DNA of 64,000 nucleotides from Streptomyces roseirectus. Its GTDB lineage: Bacteria; Actinomycetota; Actinomycetes; Streptomycetales; Streptomycetaceae. How positions within the stretch are numbered: the stretch's first letter is position 1; the number at the start of each line of letters is the position of its first letter. A model generated the notes under the pieces. That model saw only the letters and a list, made by a program, of their open reading frames with translations. It was not told where the DNA came from and did no database searches. The stretch lies in contig NZ_CP060828.1 of NCBI RefSeq assembly GCF_014489635.1, forward strand, positions 1,550,001-1,614,000, written 5' to 3'. Both the position numbers and the translations under genes were made by a program. Shown one piece after another: positions 18,322 through 25,930 of this stretch.

Positions 18322-19296
18322 GTGACGATCACCTCTCCCCACCTGGGCAGCTCCGCCGGCTGGACCGACGCCCGGCTGCTGTACGCGCTGGAGGAAGTGG
18401 TCGAGAAGGAACTCGACCGGCACCTGAAGGTCACCAAGGACTGGATGCCGCACGAGTACGTCCCCTGGAGCGACGCCCGCAACTTCCCCGGCTTCTTCGA
18501 GGACGGCGAGGCGTGGGGCAAGGAGCAGTCGAAGGTCACCGAGATCGGCCGGATCGCCCTGGTCGTCAACCTGCTGACCGAGGACAACCTGCCGAGCTAC
18601 CACCACGAGATCGCCACCCTCTTCGGGCGCGACGGCGCCTGGGGCACGTGGGTGCACCGCTGGACGGCCGAGGAGGGCCGGCACGGCATCGTCATGCGCG
18701 ACTACCTGCTCGCCTCGCGCGCGGTGGACCCCGACAAGCTGGAGCAGTTCCGCATGGCCCACATGAGCGAGGGCTTCGAGTCGGACAACAGCCACTCCAT
18801 GCTGCACTCCGTGGCCTACGTCTCCTTCCAGGAGCTGGCCACCCGCATCTCGCACCGCAACACCGGCCACCAGTCCGGCGACCCGGTCTGCGACCGCATG
18901 CTGGCCCGGATCGCGGCCGACGAGAACCTGCACATGATCTTCTACCGCAACCTCCTGAAGGCCGCGTTCGAGATCGCCCCCGACCTCACGATGCAGGCCG
19001 TCCGGGACGTCGTCGTCAACTTCCGGATGCCCGGTCACGGCATCCCCGGGTTCGAGCGGGCCGCCGCGCAGATGGCCATCGGCGAGGTCTACAACATGCG
19101 CATCCACCACGACGACGTGCTCGCGCCCGTGCTGCGCTTCCTCAAGGTCATGGAGATCGACGGACTCGGCCCCGAGGGGCGCCGGGCGCAGGAGGAGCTG
19201 GGCATGTTCATGGGCGGGCTCGACGCGGAGGCGCGGAAGTTCGACGAGAAGCTGGCGGCGCGCAAGGCGCGGATGGCGGCGCGCGCGAGCGCGTGA
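18322..19296 (+). CDS. desA: Acyl-ACP desaturase (soluble di-iron, stearoyl-ACP type)
   Basis: A 324-residue soluble ferritin-like di-iron enzyme introducing a cis double bond into acyl chains carried on ACP, a ferredoxin-dependent O2 reaction. Iron ligands are visible in the helices: TEDNLPSYHHEI (Glu plus His of the first E-x2-H type motif), TAEEGRHGIVMRDY (Glu/His) and ADENLHMIFYRN (second E-x2-H). No membrane helices are present, separating it from DesA-type membrane desaturases of Gram-negatives. The GTG start has a CTGGAG ribosome site. A triple operator sits upstream and a hairpin terminator downstream. Confidence 0.9.
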   Translation: MTITSPHLGSSAGWTDARLLYALEEVVEKELDRHLKVTKDWMPHEYVPWSDARNFPGFFEDGEAWGKEQSKVTEIGRIALVVNLLTEDNLPSYHHEIATLFGRDGAWGTWVHRWTAEEGRHGIVMRDYLLASRAVDPDKLEQFRMAHMSEGFESDNSHSMLHSVAYVSFQELATRISHRNTGHQSGDPVCDRMLARIAADENLHMIFYRNLLKAAFEIAPDLTMQAVRDVVVNFRMPGHGIPGFERAAAQMAIGEVYNMRIHHDDVLAPVLRFLKVMEIDGLGPEGRRAQEELGMFMGGLDAEARKFDEKLAARKARMAARASA

Positions 19297-19328
19297 GCGC
19301 CGGCTGAGCGAGCCGGGGGACGGACACG

Positions 19329-19356
19329 GGGCGGGCCTGCCGACGCGGGCCCGCCC
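19329..19356. terminator. Hairpin terminator between desaturase and wbl genes
   Basis: Perfect 9-bp stem (gggcgggcc at 19329-19337 with ggcccgccc at 19348-19356) in the short convergent spacer. Confidence 0.7.
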
Positions 19357-19359
19357 TGC

Positions 19360-19416
19360 CGTCGTCGGTGGCGTACGGCGTCATCCGTGGCGTCCGGCGT
19401 CGTCAGTGGCGTCTGA
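19360..19416. repeat. 19-bp imperfect direct repeat, three copies
   Basis: Units begin at 19360, 19379 and 19398 with consensus cgtcRtcNgtggcgtNYgg. The last copy runs into the stop codon region of the wbl gene, so the array borders and partly forms its 3' end. Confidence 0.6.
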
Positions 19417-19642
19417 GGTGGTGGCGTTCCTTCTCCGAGAGGCCGCCCCAGACGCCGAACTGCTCGTCGTGCCTGAGGGCGTGGTCGAGGCAGGCCGGGC
19501 GGATCGGGCACAGGCCGCAGATCCGCTTGGCCTCGCGGACCGAGCTGCCCGGTTCCGGGAAGAAGAACTCCGACCCGGTCTGTGCGCACAGGGCCTCCTG
19601 CTGCCAGGAGAGGTCGGGGACGTACCTCGTGTCGGTGGACAT
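19403..19642 (-). CDS. WhiB-like (Wbl) iron-sulfur regulator
   Basis: A 79-residue actinobacterial protein with the four cluster-binding cysteines in Wbl arrangement: ALCAQ, then ICGLCPIRPACLDHAL (C-x2-C-x5-C), followed by the GVWGG turn that contacts sigma region 4 and a basic RHHLRRH tail for DNA contact. Such proteins bind a [4Fe-4S] cluster sensitive to NO/O2 and tune sigma-HrdB promoters. Which Wbl this is cannot be fixed from sequence; I associate this chromosomal position with WblH in S. coelicolor, without certainty. Confidence 0.92.
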   Translation of the reverse strand: MSTDTRYVPDLSWQQEALCAQTGSEFFFPEPGSSVREAKRICGLCPIRPACLDHALRHDEQFGVWGGLSEKERHHLRRH

Positions 19643-19785
19643 GGCGGGATCGTGCCGGGCGGGGGAAAACGTTTGATCAACGAGGGATCAACGGCCCGGT
19701 GCGCGGGGCTTCGGGGGCGGTTGTCAGTGGGCGGTGCGAGACTCGGCGACAGGTAGGGACGGGACTCTCGCCGAGGAGGCTGACG

Positions 19786-20574
19786 ATGCTCACCACACGG
19801 TTCGTGAAGGGCGCTGTGAACTGGATCGACCTCGGGACACCCGACGTCGGGGGCGCGAGCGAGTTCTACGGCGCGCTGTTCGGCTGGCGGTTCGTGTCGG
19901 CGGGGCCGCAGGCGGGCGGGTACGGGTTCTTCCAGCTCGACGGCAGCGCCGTCGCGGGCGGGATGGAGACGACGCCGGAGCAGGGGCCGCCGTCCTGGAC
20001 GCTGTACTTCCAGACGCCGGACGCGCGTGCGACGGCGCAGGCGGCCGAGCGGGCGCACGGGCGCGTGGTGGTCAAGCCGATGGAGGTCATGGACCAGGGC
20101 ACGATGGCGATCCTCGCGGACGAGGCCGACGTGGTGTTCGGCCTCTGGCAGCCCGCGCTGAACCCCGGCCTCGGCCTCGTGAACGTGCCGGGGTCCCTGT
20201 GCTGGACCGAGCTCTACACGGCCGACGTCGCCGCTGCCGCCGCCTTCTACCACGCCGCCCTCGGGCACGAGACCTCCGCGATGCCCTACCCCGGCGGCAC
20301 CTACACCTGCGTCAACCCCGAGGGCCAGGGCGAGGACGCGATGTTCGCCGGCTACGTCCCCCTCGCCGACGCGCCCGACGAGGACAGCGCGTACTGGCTC
20401 CCGTACTTCGAGGTGCCCGACACGGACGCGGCGGTCGCGACGGCGGTGGAGCGGGGCGCCAGCGTACGCTCACCGGCCGTCGACCTGCCGGGCGTCGGCC
20501 GGTTCGCGAAGCTGGCGGATCCCTACGGGGCACGGTTCGCGGTGATCACGAGCGCGACGGAGGGGGAGAGCTGA
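19786..20574 (+). CDS. Two-domain VOC (glyoxalase/bleomycin-resistance fold) protein
   Basis: A 262-residue cytoplasmic protein with two tandem vicinal-oxygen-chelate modules. The first (residues 8-120) begins VNWIDLGTPDVGGASEFYGALFGW. The second (residues 130-255) begins LCWTELYTADVAAAAAFYHAALG. Both end in the usual DP-x-G-A-x-F type strand. Many Streptomyces paralogues are annotated as hydroxylase or glyoxalase-like; substrate is unknown. The ATG at 19786 has a GAGGAGG ribosome site. Confidence 0.85.
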   Translation: MLTTRFVKGAVNWIDLGTPDVGGASEFYGALFGWRFVSAGPQAGGYGFFQLDGSAVAGGMETTPEQGPPSWTLYFQTPDARATAQAAERAHGRVVVKPMEVMDQGTMAILADEADVVFGLWQPALNPGLGLVNVPGSLCWTELYTADVAAAAAFYHAALGHETSAMPYPGGTYTCVNPEGQGEDAMFAGYVPLADAPDEDSAYWLPYFEVPDTDAAVATAVERGASVRSPAVDLPGVGRFAKLADPYGARFAVITSATEGES

Positions 20575-20610
20575 GGGGGCAGGGCGGGCCGGGGTGAGCT
20601 GAGCGAGAAG

Positions 20611-20758
20611 GCTGAGGGGGCGGAGTGGGGCCGGGGCGGGTTCAGCAGGCAGGCCGAGGGGGCGGAGTGGGGCCGGGGCGAGCTGAGCGGGCGGGCCGAG
20701 AAGGCGGGGCGGGGCCAGGGCGGGCTAGTCGACCAGGCGAGGCGGGGCCAGGGTCCAC
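20611..20758. repeat. 42-bp imperfect tandem repeat, about 3.5 copies
   Basis: Units start at 20611, 20653 and 20695 with exactly 42-bp spacing, each with a core resembling gccgagggggcggagtgggg; a partial fourth begins near 20737. The array fills the short gap between the VOC gene and the convergent lacI-type gene. No coding potential is seen. Confidence 0.7.
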
Positions 20759-20765
20759 GCCCGCC

Positions 20766-22292
20766 TCACGCCGACGTTCTCCGTACCAGCACCGTCGGCA
20801 GCACCACGCTCCTCAGGGGGAGCGTCGGCTCCGGGGGTGTGCGGGAGAGGCGGCCCAGGAGGAGGCGGGCCATGAGGCGGCCAGCCTCCTCGATGTCCTG
20901 GCGGACGGTCGTGAGGGGCGGGTCCGTCTGCTCGGGGACGGGGAGCATGTCGTCGAAGCCGATGACGGCGACGTCCTCGGGCACCCGGCGGCCCTGTTCG
21001 CGCAGGACGCGCAGGGCGCCCGAGGCGGAGAGGTCGTTCGCGGCGAAGACGGCGTCCAGGTCGGGGCGGCGGGCCAGCAGTTCACGCATCGCGTGTTCGC
21101 CGCCGGCCGGGGTGAAGTCGCCCTCGGCGAGCAGCGCGGGGTCGGTGTCGCCCACGACGTCGAGGTAGCCGTCCAGCCGGTCGACCGCCGAGGTCTGGTC
21201 GAGGGGGCCGGTGATGTGGGCGACGCGGGTACGGCCGAGGGCGACGAGATGCCGCACGGCGTCCTGGGCGCCGCCCCGGTTGTCGCTGTCGACGTACAGC
21301 GTCCCGCCCTCGGCCCACCGCCCGGCCCCGTACGCGCTGCCGCCCGCTGGTCCGGCGCCCGCGTCACCGAAGCGCCCCGCCGCCCCCTCGTGCCTCGCCG
21401 GCTCTCCGTACCCCGTCGGCTCCCCCGCGGCCCCAGCGTCCGCCCGCTCCTCGACACCCCGGCGCCGCCCCGGCAGCCCACCGCCGGACCACTCGCCGCC
21501 ATTCCCGTCCCCGCCCCCGTCCACACCCGGGCGCCGCTCCACCGACCCGCCACCGGACCACGCCCCGTCGCCCACCCCCGCCCGCGCGCCATCCGCCCGA
21601 CCTTGATCGCCACCCGCCCCGGCGCCGACCACCCGCCCCCGACTGCCACCCTCCCCGTCCCGATCGCCGCCCGCCCCGCCACGACCGCCACCCTCTCCGC
21701 CCCGATCGCCACCCGCCCCGTCCCGGTCACCCCGCGCCCCCGGCCACTCCCCCGCGCCCGCGTCACCCCGCCGGTCCGTGCCCCCCGGTCTCTCGCTCCG
21801 GGGCTCCGCCATGTCCCACCCGGGTCTGCCGCCGATCACCATGGGGACCCCGGCGCGCCGGATCAGGCCCGGCAGGGGGTCGTCGAGGTGGAGGGAGAAG
21901 ACCAGGGCGCCATCGACGTGGCCGCCCGCCAGATAGCGGGCCACGCGGGCGTGGTCGCCGCGGCCTTCTGTGAGGAGGAGGACGAGTTGGTTGTCGTGGG
22001 CGGTCAACTCTTTGCTGATGCCGCGTAGTTGGCGGCCGAAGAAGGGGTCGGCGAAGACGCGGGACTCGGGTTCGGCGATGACGACGGCGACGGCGTCGTG
22101 GCGGCGGGTCACCAGGCTGCGGGCGGCCTGGTTGGGGACGTACCCGAGTTCGTCGACGGCGCGCCGCACGCGTTCGACGAGCGGTTCCCGTACGCCGTCC
22201 CCGCCGTTGACCACGCGGGAGACGGTCGCGCGGGACACCCCCGCCCGCGCGGCCACGGCCTCCAGGGTGGGACGCGGGGCGGTGTCGGTCAC
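20766..22292 (-). CDS. LacI-family transcriptional regulator with a large low-complexity insertion
   Basis: 508 residues against the usual 330-350. Residues 1-60 form the LacI helix-turn-helix and hinge (TLEAVAARAGVSRATVSRVV, LGYVPNQAARSL). The ligand-binding fold starts normally to MVIGGRPGW (about 158) and resumes at TLYVDSDNRGGAQDAV (about 331), continuing to the C-terminus without defect. Between them lie about 170 Gly/Arg/Asp/Glu/Ala-rich residues at a surface loop position. Frame is kept throughout. It lies 52 nt downstream of the laccase gene on the same strand and may be co-transcribed with it. Ligand is unknown; sugars are typical for the family. GTG start with GGAGGAG site. Confidence 0.88.
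   Translation of the reverse strand: MTDTAPRPTLEAVAARAGVSRATVSRVVNGGDGVREPLVERVRRAVDELGYVPNQAARSLVTRRHDAVAVVIAEPESRVFADPFFGRQLRGISKELTAHDNQLVLLLTEGRGDHARVARYLAGGHVDGALVFSLHLDDPLPGLIRRAGVPMVIGGRPGWDMAEPRSERPGGTDRRGDAGAGEWPGARGDRDGAGGDRGGEGGGRGGAGGDRDGEGGSRGRVVGAGAGGDQGRADGARAGVGDGAWSGGGSVERRPGVDGGGDGNGGEWSGGGLPGRRRGVEERADAGAAGEPTGYGEPARHEGAAGRFGDAGAGPAGGSAYGAGRWAEGGTLYVDSDNRGGAQDAVRHLVALGRTRVAHITGPLDQTSAVDRLDGYLDVVGDTDPALLAEGDFTPAGGEHAMRELLARRPDLDAVFAANDLSASGALRVLREQGRRVPEDVAVIGFDDMLPVPEQTDPPLTTVRQDIEEAGRLMARLLLGRLSRTPPEPTLPLRSVVLPTVLVRRTSA
21305..21815 (-). repeat. Low-complexity, repeat-derived insertion inside the LacI-type gene
   Basis: This segment encodes residues about 160-330. On the plus strand near-identical 18-24 bp units built on cgatcgccacccgccccg recur (around 21604, 21661 and 21703), with further diverged copies on each side, consistent with in-frame expansion of a short repeat. 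Base composition is more C-rich on the plus strand than in the flanking gene. Confidence 0.65.
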
Positions 22293-22344
22293 GTCGTCTC
22301 CTCCGCAGAGCCGGTCTGTGGAAAAGAATAGTCAAGCCGAACTC

Positions 22345-23280
22345 TCAGTGTTCGTGCGGCGGTTCGTACCCGGGGATGGTGCCGTCGGGCTTCTTCACGA
22401 GGAACAGGCCGACCATGCCCATGTCGGAATGGCTCTGGACGTGGCAGTGGTACATCCAGGCGCCCGCGCCGACGCCTTCGCCCGCGACGACCTGGAAGCC
22501 GAAGGAGTCGGCGGGGCCGACGATCTTGTTGTCGATCACACGGGTCGGGTCGTCGGGCCCGGTGAGCAGGCCCGTGCGGTTGTCGGCCCAGCGGTGACCG
22601 TGCATGTGGAACGTGTGGTAGTACTCGCCGTGGGTGATCATGATGAACTCGACGCGATCCCCCACCGTCGCCTCGAAGTCCGGCCCCGAGTGGGCAGGTT
22701 TGTTGTTGATGAGCATGTCGTTGAAGACGATGGTGTGGGTCGCGTCCGGCAGGACGTCGCCCTTGCGGCGCACGATCACCGGCCCGTACAGGCCCTTGCG
22801 GATACCGCCGGTGCCGTGTTCGGTGCCGACGACGTGGTCGTGGTAGTGCCAGTAGCCCGCGCTGCCCGCGCGCCAGGTGCCGTCGGCGCGGCGGCCGGGG
22901 AGATGGGTGCGCCAGGTGTAGGTGCGGGTGGCGCCGGGCTCGACGTGGCTGCGGTTCATCTTCGTGCCGTCGCTGGTGATCTCGTAGTCGAGGCCGTGGA
23001 CGTGGAGGCTGACGGGTACGTCGAGGGTGTTCTCGAACGCGATGTGGACGGTGTCGCCCTCGTACAGTTCGATGAGGGGGCCGGGGACCGTCGCCCTGCC
23101 CTTCTCGAAGCCGTAGCCGAGTTGCCCGTCGGGAAGGCGCTCGGCGTACATCGTGAGGTGTCTGACCTGGCCGCCGGAGGGCGCCGCGACGGCTGTCCGG
23201 GCGGCGGGGGTGAGGCCGATCGAGGCGGCGACGGCCGCGCCGCCGAGCAGGGTCCGCCGGTCGAGTCCGGTTCCGTCCAT
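22345..23280 (-). CDS. Small two-domain laccase (multicopper oxidase), Tat-exported
   Basis: A 311-residue homologue of the S. coelicolor small laccase SLAC (SCO6712), to which it aligns almost residue for residue from memory. A twin-arginine signal ([17 protein letters not shown]) exports the folded enzyme. Copper ligands are in [30 protein letters not shown] and [14 protein letters not shown], giving the type 1 site and an interface trinuclear site in the trimer. It oxidises phenolics with O2 reduced to water. The ATG at 23280 has a GGGGAG site; a TTG two codons upstream is less likely. Its His-rich C-terminal tail is shorter than that of SLAC. Confidence 0.95.
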   Translation of the reverse strand: MDGTGLDRRTLLGGAAVAASIGLTPAARTAVAAPSGGQVRHLTMYAERLPDGQLGYGFEKGRATVPGPLIELYEGDTVHIAFENTLDVPVSLHVHGLDYEITSDGTKMNRSHVEPGATRTYTWRTHLPGRRADGTWRAGSAGYWHYHDHVVGTEHGTGGIRKGLYGPVIVRRKGDVLPDATHTIVFNDMLINNKPAHSGPDFEATVGDRVEFIMITHGEYYHTFHMHGHRWADNRTGLLTGPDDPTRVIDNKIVGPADSFGFQVVAGEGVGAGAWMYHCHVQSHSDMGMVGLFLVKKPDGTIPGYEPPHEH

Positions 23281-23470
23281 GGCCAACTCCCCGTCCTGAG
23301 AAGGATTGTGCGGAGGCGTACCTGTGATGAACCTGTGAGACGGTACCGGTCCCGGGGCTGTTTCTCCACACTGAGGACAAAGTTGGGGGAATCACGGCCA
23401 TAGGTGTTGGCGAACGGCACAAAGCCGTCTAGCTTCCTTGGCGCTGACCGCCGTGACCGAGGAGGTGCCC

Positions 23471-25930
23471 GTGCACTTACGAGGATCGAGCAGGAGAAGA
23501 CGGATCTGGCCGGCCGTCGGGGTGGTGGTCGCGGGGCTGTTGTCGGCGCCCGCCGCCGCGCAGGCCCTGCCGCCCCAGGCGAGGCCGGTGGTCAAGTCGC
23601 CGCCGGGCGGCGCGGATGTGCGGGTGCTGGTCTTCTACGGATCGGCGGCGGCCGGCGAGGAGTCGCCGGTCGTGAACGCGGGGATCGCCGCGATCGAGCG
23701 GATCGGCCTGTCGGGTCCGGCCGGCCAGCGGTTCGCGGTGGAGGCGACGGACGACGCCCGGGTCTTCACCGACGGTGCGGCGCTGGGCAGTTACAACGCG
23801 ATCGCGTTCCTCACGGGCGGCGGTGACGTCCTCGACCCCGACCAGGAGGCGGGTCTTGAGGCGTACATGGAGGCGGGCGGCGGTTTCCTCGGCATCCATG
23901 ACGCGGCCCGCGCAGAGCCGTACTCCGACTGGTTCACCGGCCTGATCGGCGCCCGCCCCGCCGCGACGAGCCCAACAGCCGTACAGCGCGCGGTAGTCGA
24001 GGTGGGCGACCGTCAGCACCCGGCGACGAAGGACCTGCCGGTGCAGTGGAAGCGCGCCGACCGTTGGTTCAACTGGGCGACGAACCCGTCCGGCGACGTC
24101 CACACGGTCGCCCGGGTCCGCGAACGCAGCTACCAGCCCGGGACCGGCGCCAACGGCTGGGACCATCCGGTGAGTTGGTGCCGTGACTACGACGGCGGGC
24201 GGTCCTTCTACACCGGCATGGGCGGGACGGTGTCGTCGTACGACGAGACGGACTTCCGCGCCCATCTGCGCGGCGCCGTGCTGTGGACGACCCGGCTCGC
24301 GCAGGGCGACTGCACGGCCACGATCACCGCCAACTACCGTGCGGAGCGCCTGACTCAGCCCAACCAGCCGGGCCTCAGCGACCAGATCGGCGAGCCGCAC
24401 GGCCTAGTCGCCGCGCCCGACGGACGGGTGCTCCACATCGGCCGGGGCGGCGGGGACTCCTCGCAGCCGGTGGTCACCGACTGGAACAACCCGGACATCG
24501 GCAAGGGCAAGGGGCAGGTCCACGTCTGGGACCCGAGGACCAAAAAGGTCACGCTGGCCGGGGAGTTGAGCGTCTTCGGCAACAAGGGCGGCGGCGACGA
24601 GCTGGTCAAGGTCGAGGAGGGCCTGCTCGGCATCGAGCTGGACCCGCGCTTCGAGGACAACGGCTGGGTGTACCTGCACTACACGCCCCACGCGCGGCTG
24701 AACCGGGACACGCGGATCGCCGAACGCCGGGTCTCCCGCTTCACGTTGGACCTCGCGACGAACAAGTTGGACCTCGGCAGCGAGAAGACGCTCCTCACGT
24801 GGCCGGTGCAGGTGCACAGTTGCTGCCACGCGGGCGGCGGGATGGCCTGGGACTCGAAGGGCAACCTGTACATCGCGACGGGTGACAACAACTCCAGCCG
24901 GTTCAGCGACGGTTACTCCGGCAACAACCCGGAGCCGAACTACAAGGGCGTCTCCTTCGCGGACGCGCGCCGCACCGCCGGGAACACCAACAACCTCAAC
25001 GGCAAGATCCTGCGCATCCACCCGGAGCCGGACGGCACGTACACGCTGCCCGCCGGGAACCTGTTCACCGGGCAGGAGACCGCCGAGGGCGGCGGCAAGA
25101 CGCGCGGCGAGATCTACGTGATGGGCGTCAGGAACCCGGCGCGCATCTTCGTCGACCGGCGGACCGACGTCCTGTACGCCGGCTGGGTCGGGCCCGACGC
25201 GAGCGCCCCGTCGACGACGTGGGGTCCGGCGAAGTACGACACGTTCGCCGTCATCACCCAGGCGGGCAACCGGGGTTGGCCGTACTGCATGGGCAACAAG
25301 CAGCCCTACCGCGACCGGAACCTGCCGGATCCGTCGAAGCCGCTCGGCTGGTACGACTGCGACCGCCCGAAGAACGAGTCGCCGAACAACGACGGCCTCG
25401 TCAACCTGCCGCCGGTCACCGGCAACAACATCTGGTACTCCCCGCAGGGCGGCGCGCCGGACTATCCGCGTGACGCCAGCGGCGTCCCCTCCTACCAGCA
25501 GGCGCAGGCGACGTATCTGCTGCCGTGGCTCAAGGGCGGCGGGCAGGCCGCGATGAACGGGCCCGTCTACCGCTACGACCCGGCGAGCGCGAGCGGCGTC
25601 AGGTGGCCGGCCTACTGGGACGGCAAGTGGTTCGTCGGCGACTTCTACGACGGCGACCAGCCGCGCCACGCCGTCATCATGGACCCGGCGAACCAGGGAT
25701 CGGGCGGACTGCCCGTGCACGCCGAGTCGTTGAAGAAGATCGTGCCGGTCGGCAACGACCGGATCAGGAACCTGATGGACTGGAAGTTCGGTCCCGACGG
25801 CGCGCTGTATCTCCTCGACTACGGGCGGGGTTTCTTCACCTCGGACGCCAAGTCGGCGCTGTGGCGGGTCACTTACACGGGCGGCGGGCCGACCCCGGCC
25901 GTCGGACAGCTCGCGCGGGGAGGCCAGTGA
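23471..25930 (+). CDS. Secreted ThuA-domain + PQQ-type sugar dehydrogenase fusion
   Basis: About 819 residues with an N-terminal Sec signal (RRRRIWPAVGVVVAGLLSAPAAAQA). Residues about 46-280 are a ThuA-like glutamine-amidotransferase-fold domain (RVLVFYGSAAAGEE, LTGGGDVLD, GGGFLGIHDAA, YTGMGG). Residues about 300-805 are a six-bladed beta-propeller of the glucose/sorbosone dehydrogenase family (EPHGLVAAPDGRVLHIGR, CCHAGGGMAWD, GVRNPARIFVDRR, YLLDYGRG). It probably acts on extracellular carbohydrates. The GTG at 23471 was chosen for its GAGGAGG site. The stop overlaps the next ATG by one base, so the two products are coupled. It is divergent from the laccase. Confidence 0.85.
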   Translation: MHLRGSSRRRRIWPAVGVVVAGLLSAPAAAQALPPQARPVVKSPPGGADVRVLVFYGSAAAGEESPVVNAGIAAIERIGLSGPAGQRFAVEATDDARVFTDGAALGSYNAIAFLTGGGDVLDPDQEAGLEAYMEAGGGFLGIHDAARAEPYSDWFTGLIGARPAATSPTAVQRAVVEVGDRQHPATKDLPVQWKRADRWFNWATNPSGDVHTVARVRERSYQPGTGANGWDHPVSWCRDYDGGRSFYTGMGGTVSSYDETDFRAHLRGAVLWTTRLAQGDCTATITANYRAERLTQPNQPGLSDQIGEPHGLVAAPDGRVLHIGRGGGDSSQPVVTDWNNPDIGKGKGQVHVWDPRTKKVTLAGELSVFGNKGGGDELVKVEEGLLGIELDPRFEDNGWVYLHYTPHARLNRDTRIAERRVSRFTLDLATNKLDLGSEKTLLTWPVQVHSCCHAGGGMAWDSKGNLYIATGDNNSSRFSDGYSGNNPEPNYKGVSFADARRTAGNTNNLNGKILRIHPEPDGTYTLPAGNLFTGQETAEGGGKTRGEIYVMGVRNPARIFVDRRTDVLYAGWVGPDASAPSTTWGPAKYDTFAVITQAGNRGWPYCMGNKQPYRDRNLPDPSKPLGWYDCDRPKNESPNNDGLVNLPPVTGNNIWYSPQGGAPDYPRDASGVPSYQQAQATYLLPWLKGGGQAAMNGPVYRYDPASASGVRWPAYWDGKWFVGDFYDGDQPRHAVIMDPANQGSGGLPVHAESLKKIVPVGNDRIRNLMDWKFGPDGALYLLDYGRGFFTSDAKSALWRVTYTGGGPTPAVGQLARGGQ

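Noticed and set aside
20611..20758. Possible CRISPR array
   Set aside because: The 42-bp units are directly adjacent without spacers and no cas genes are present.
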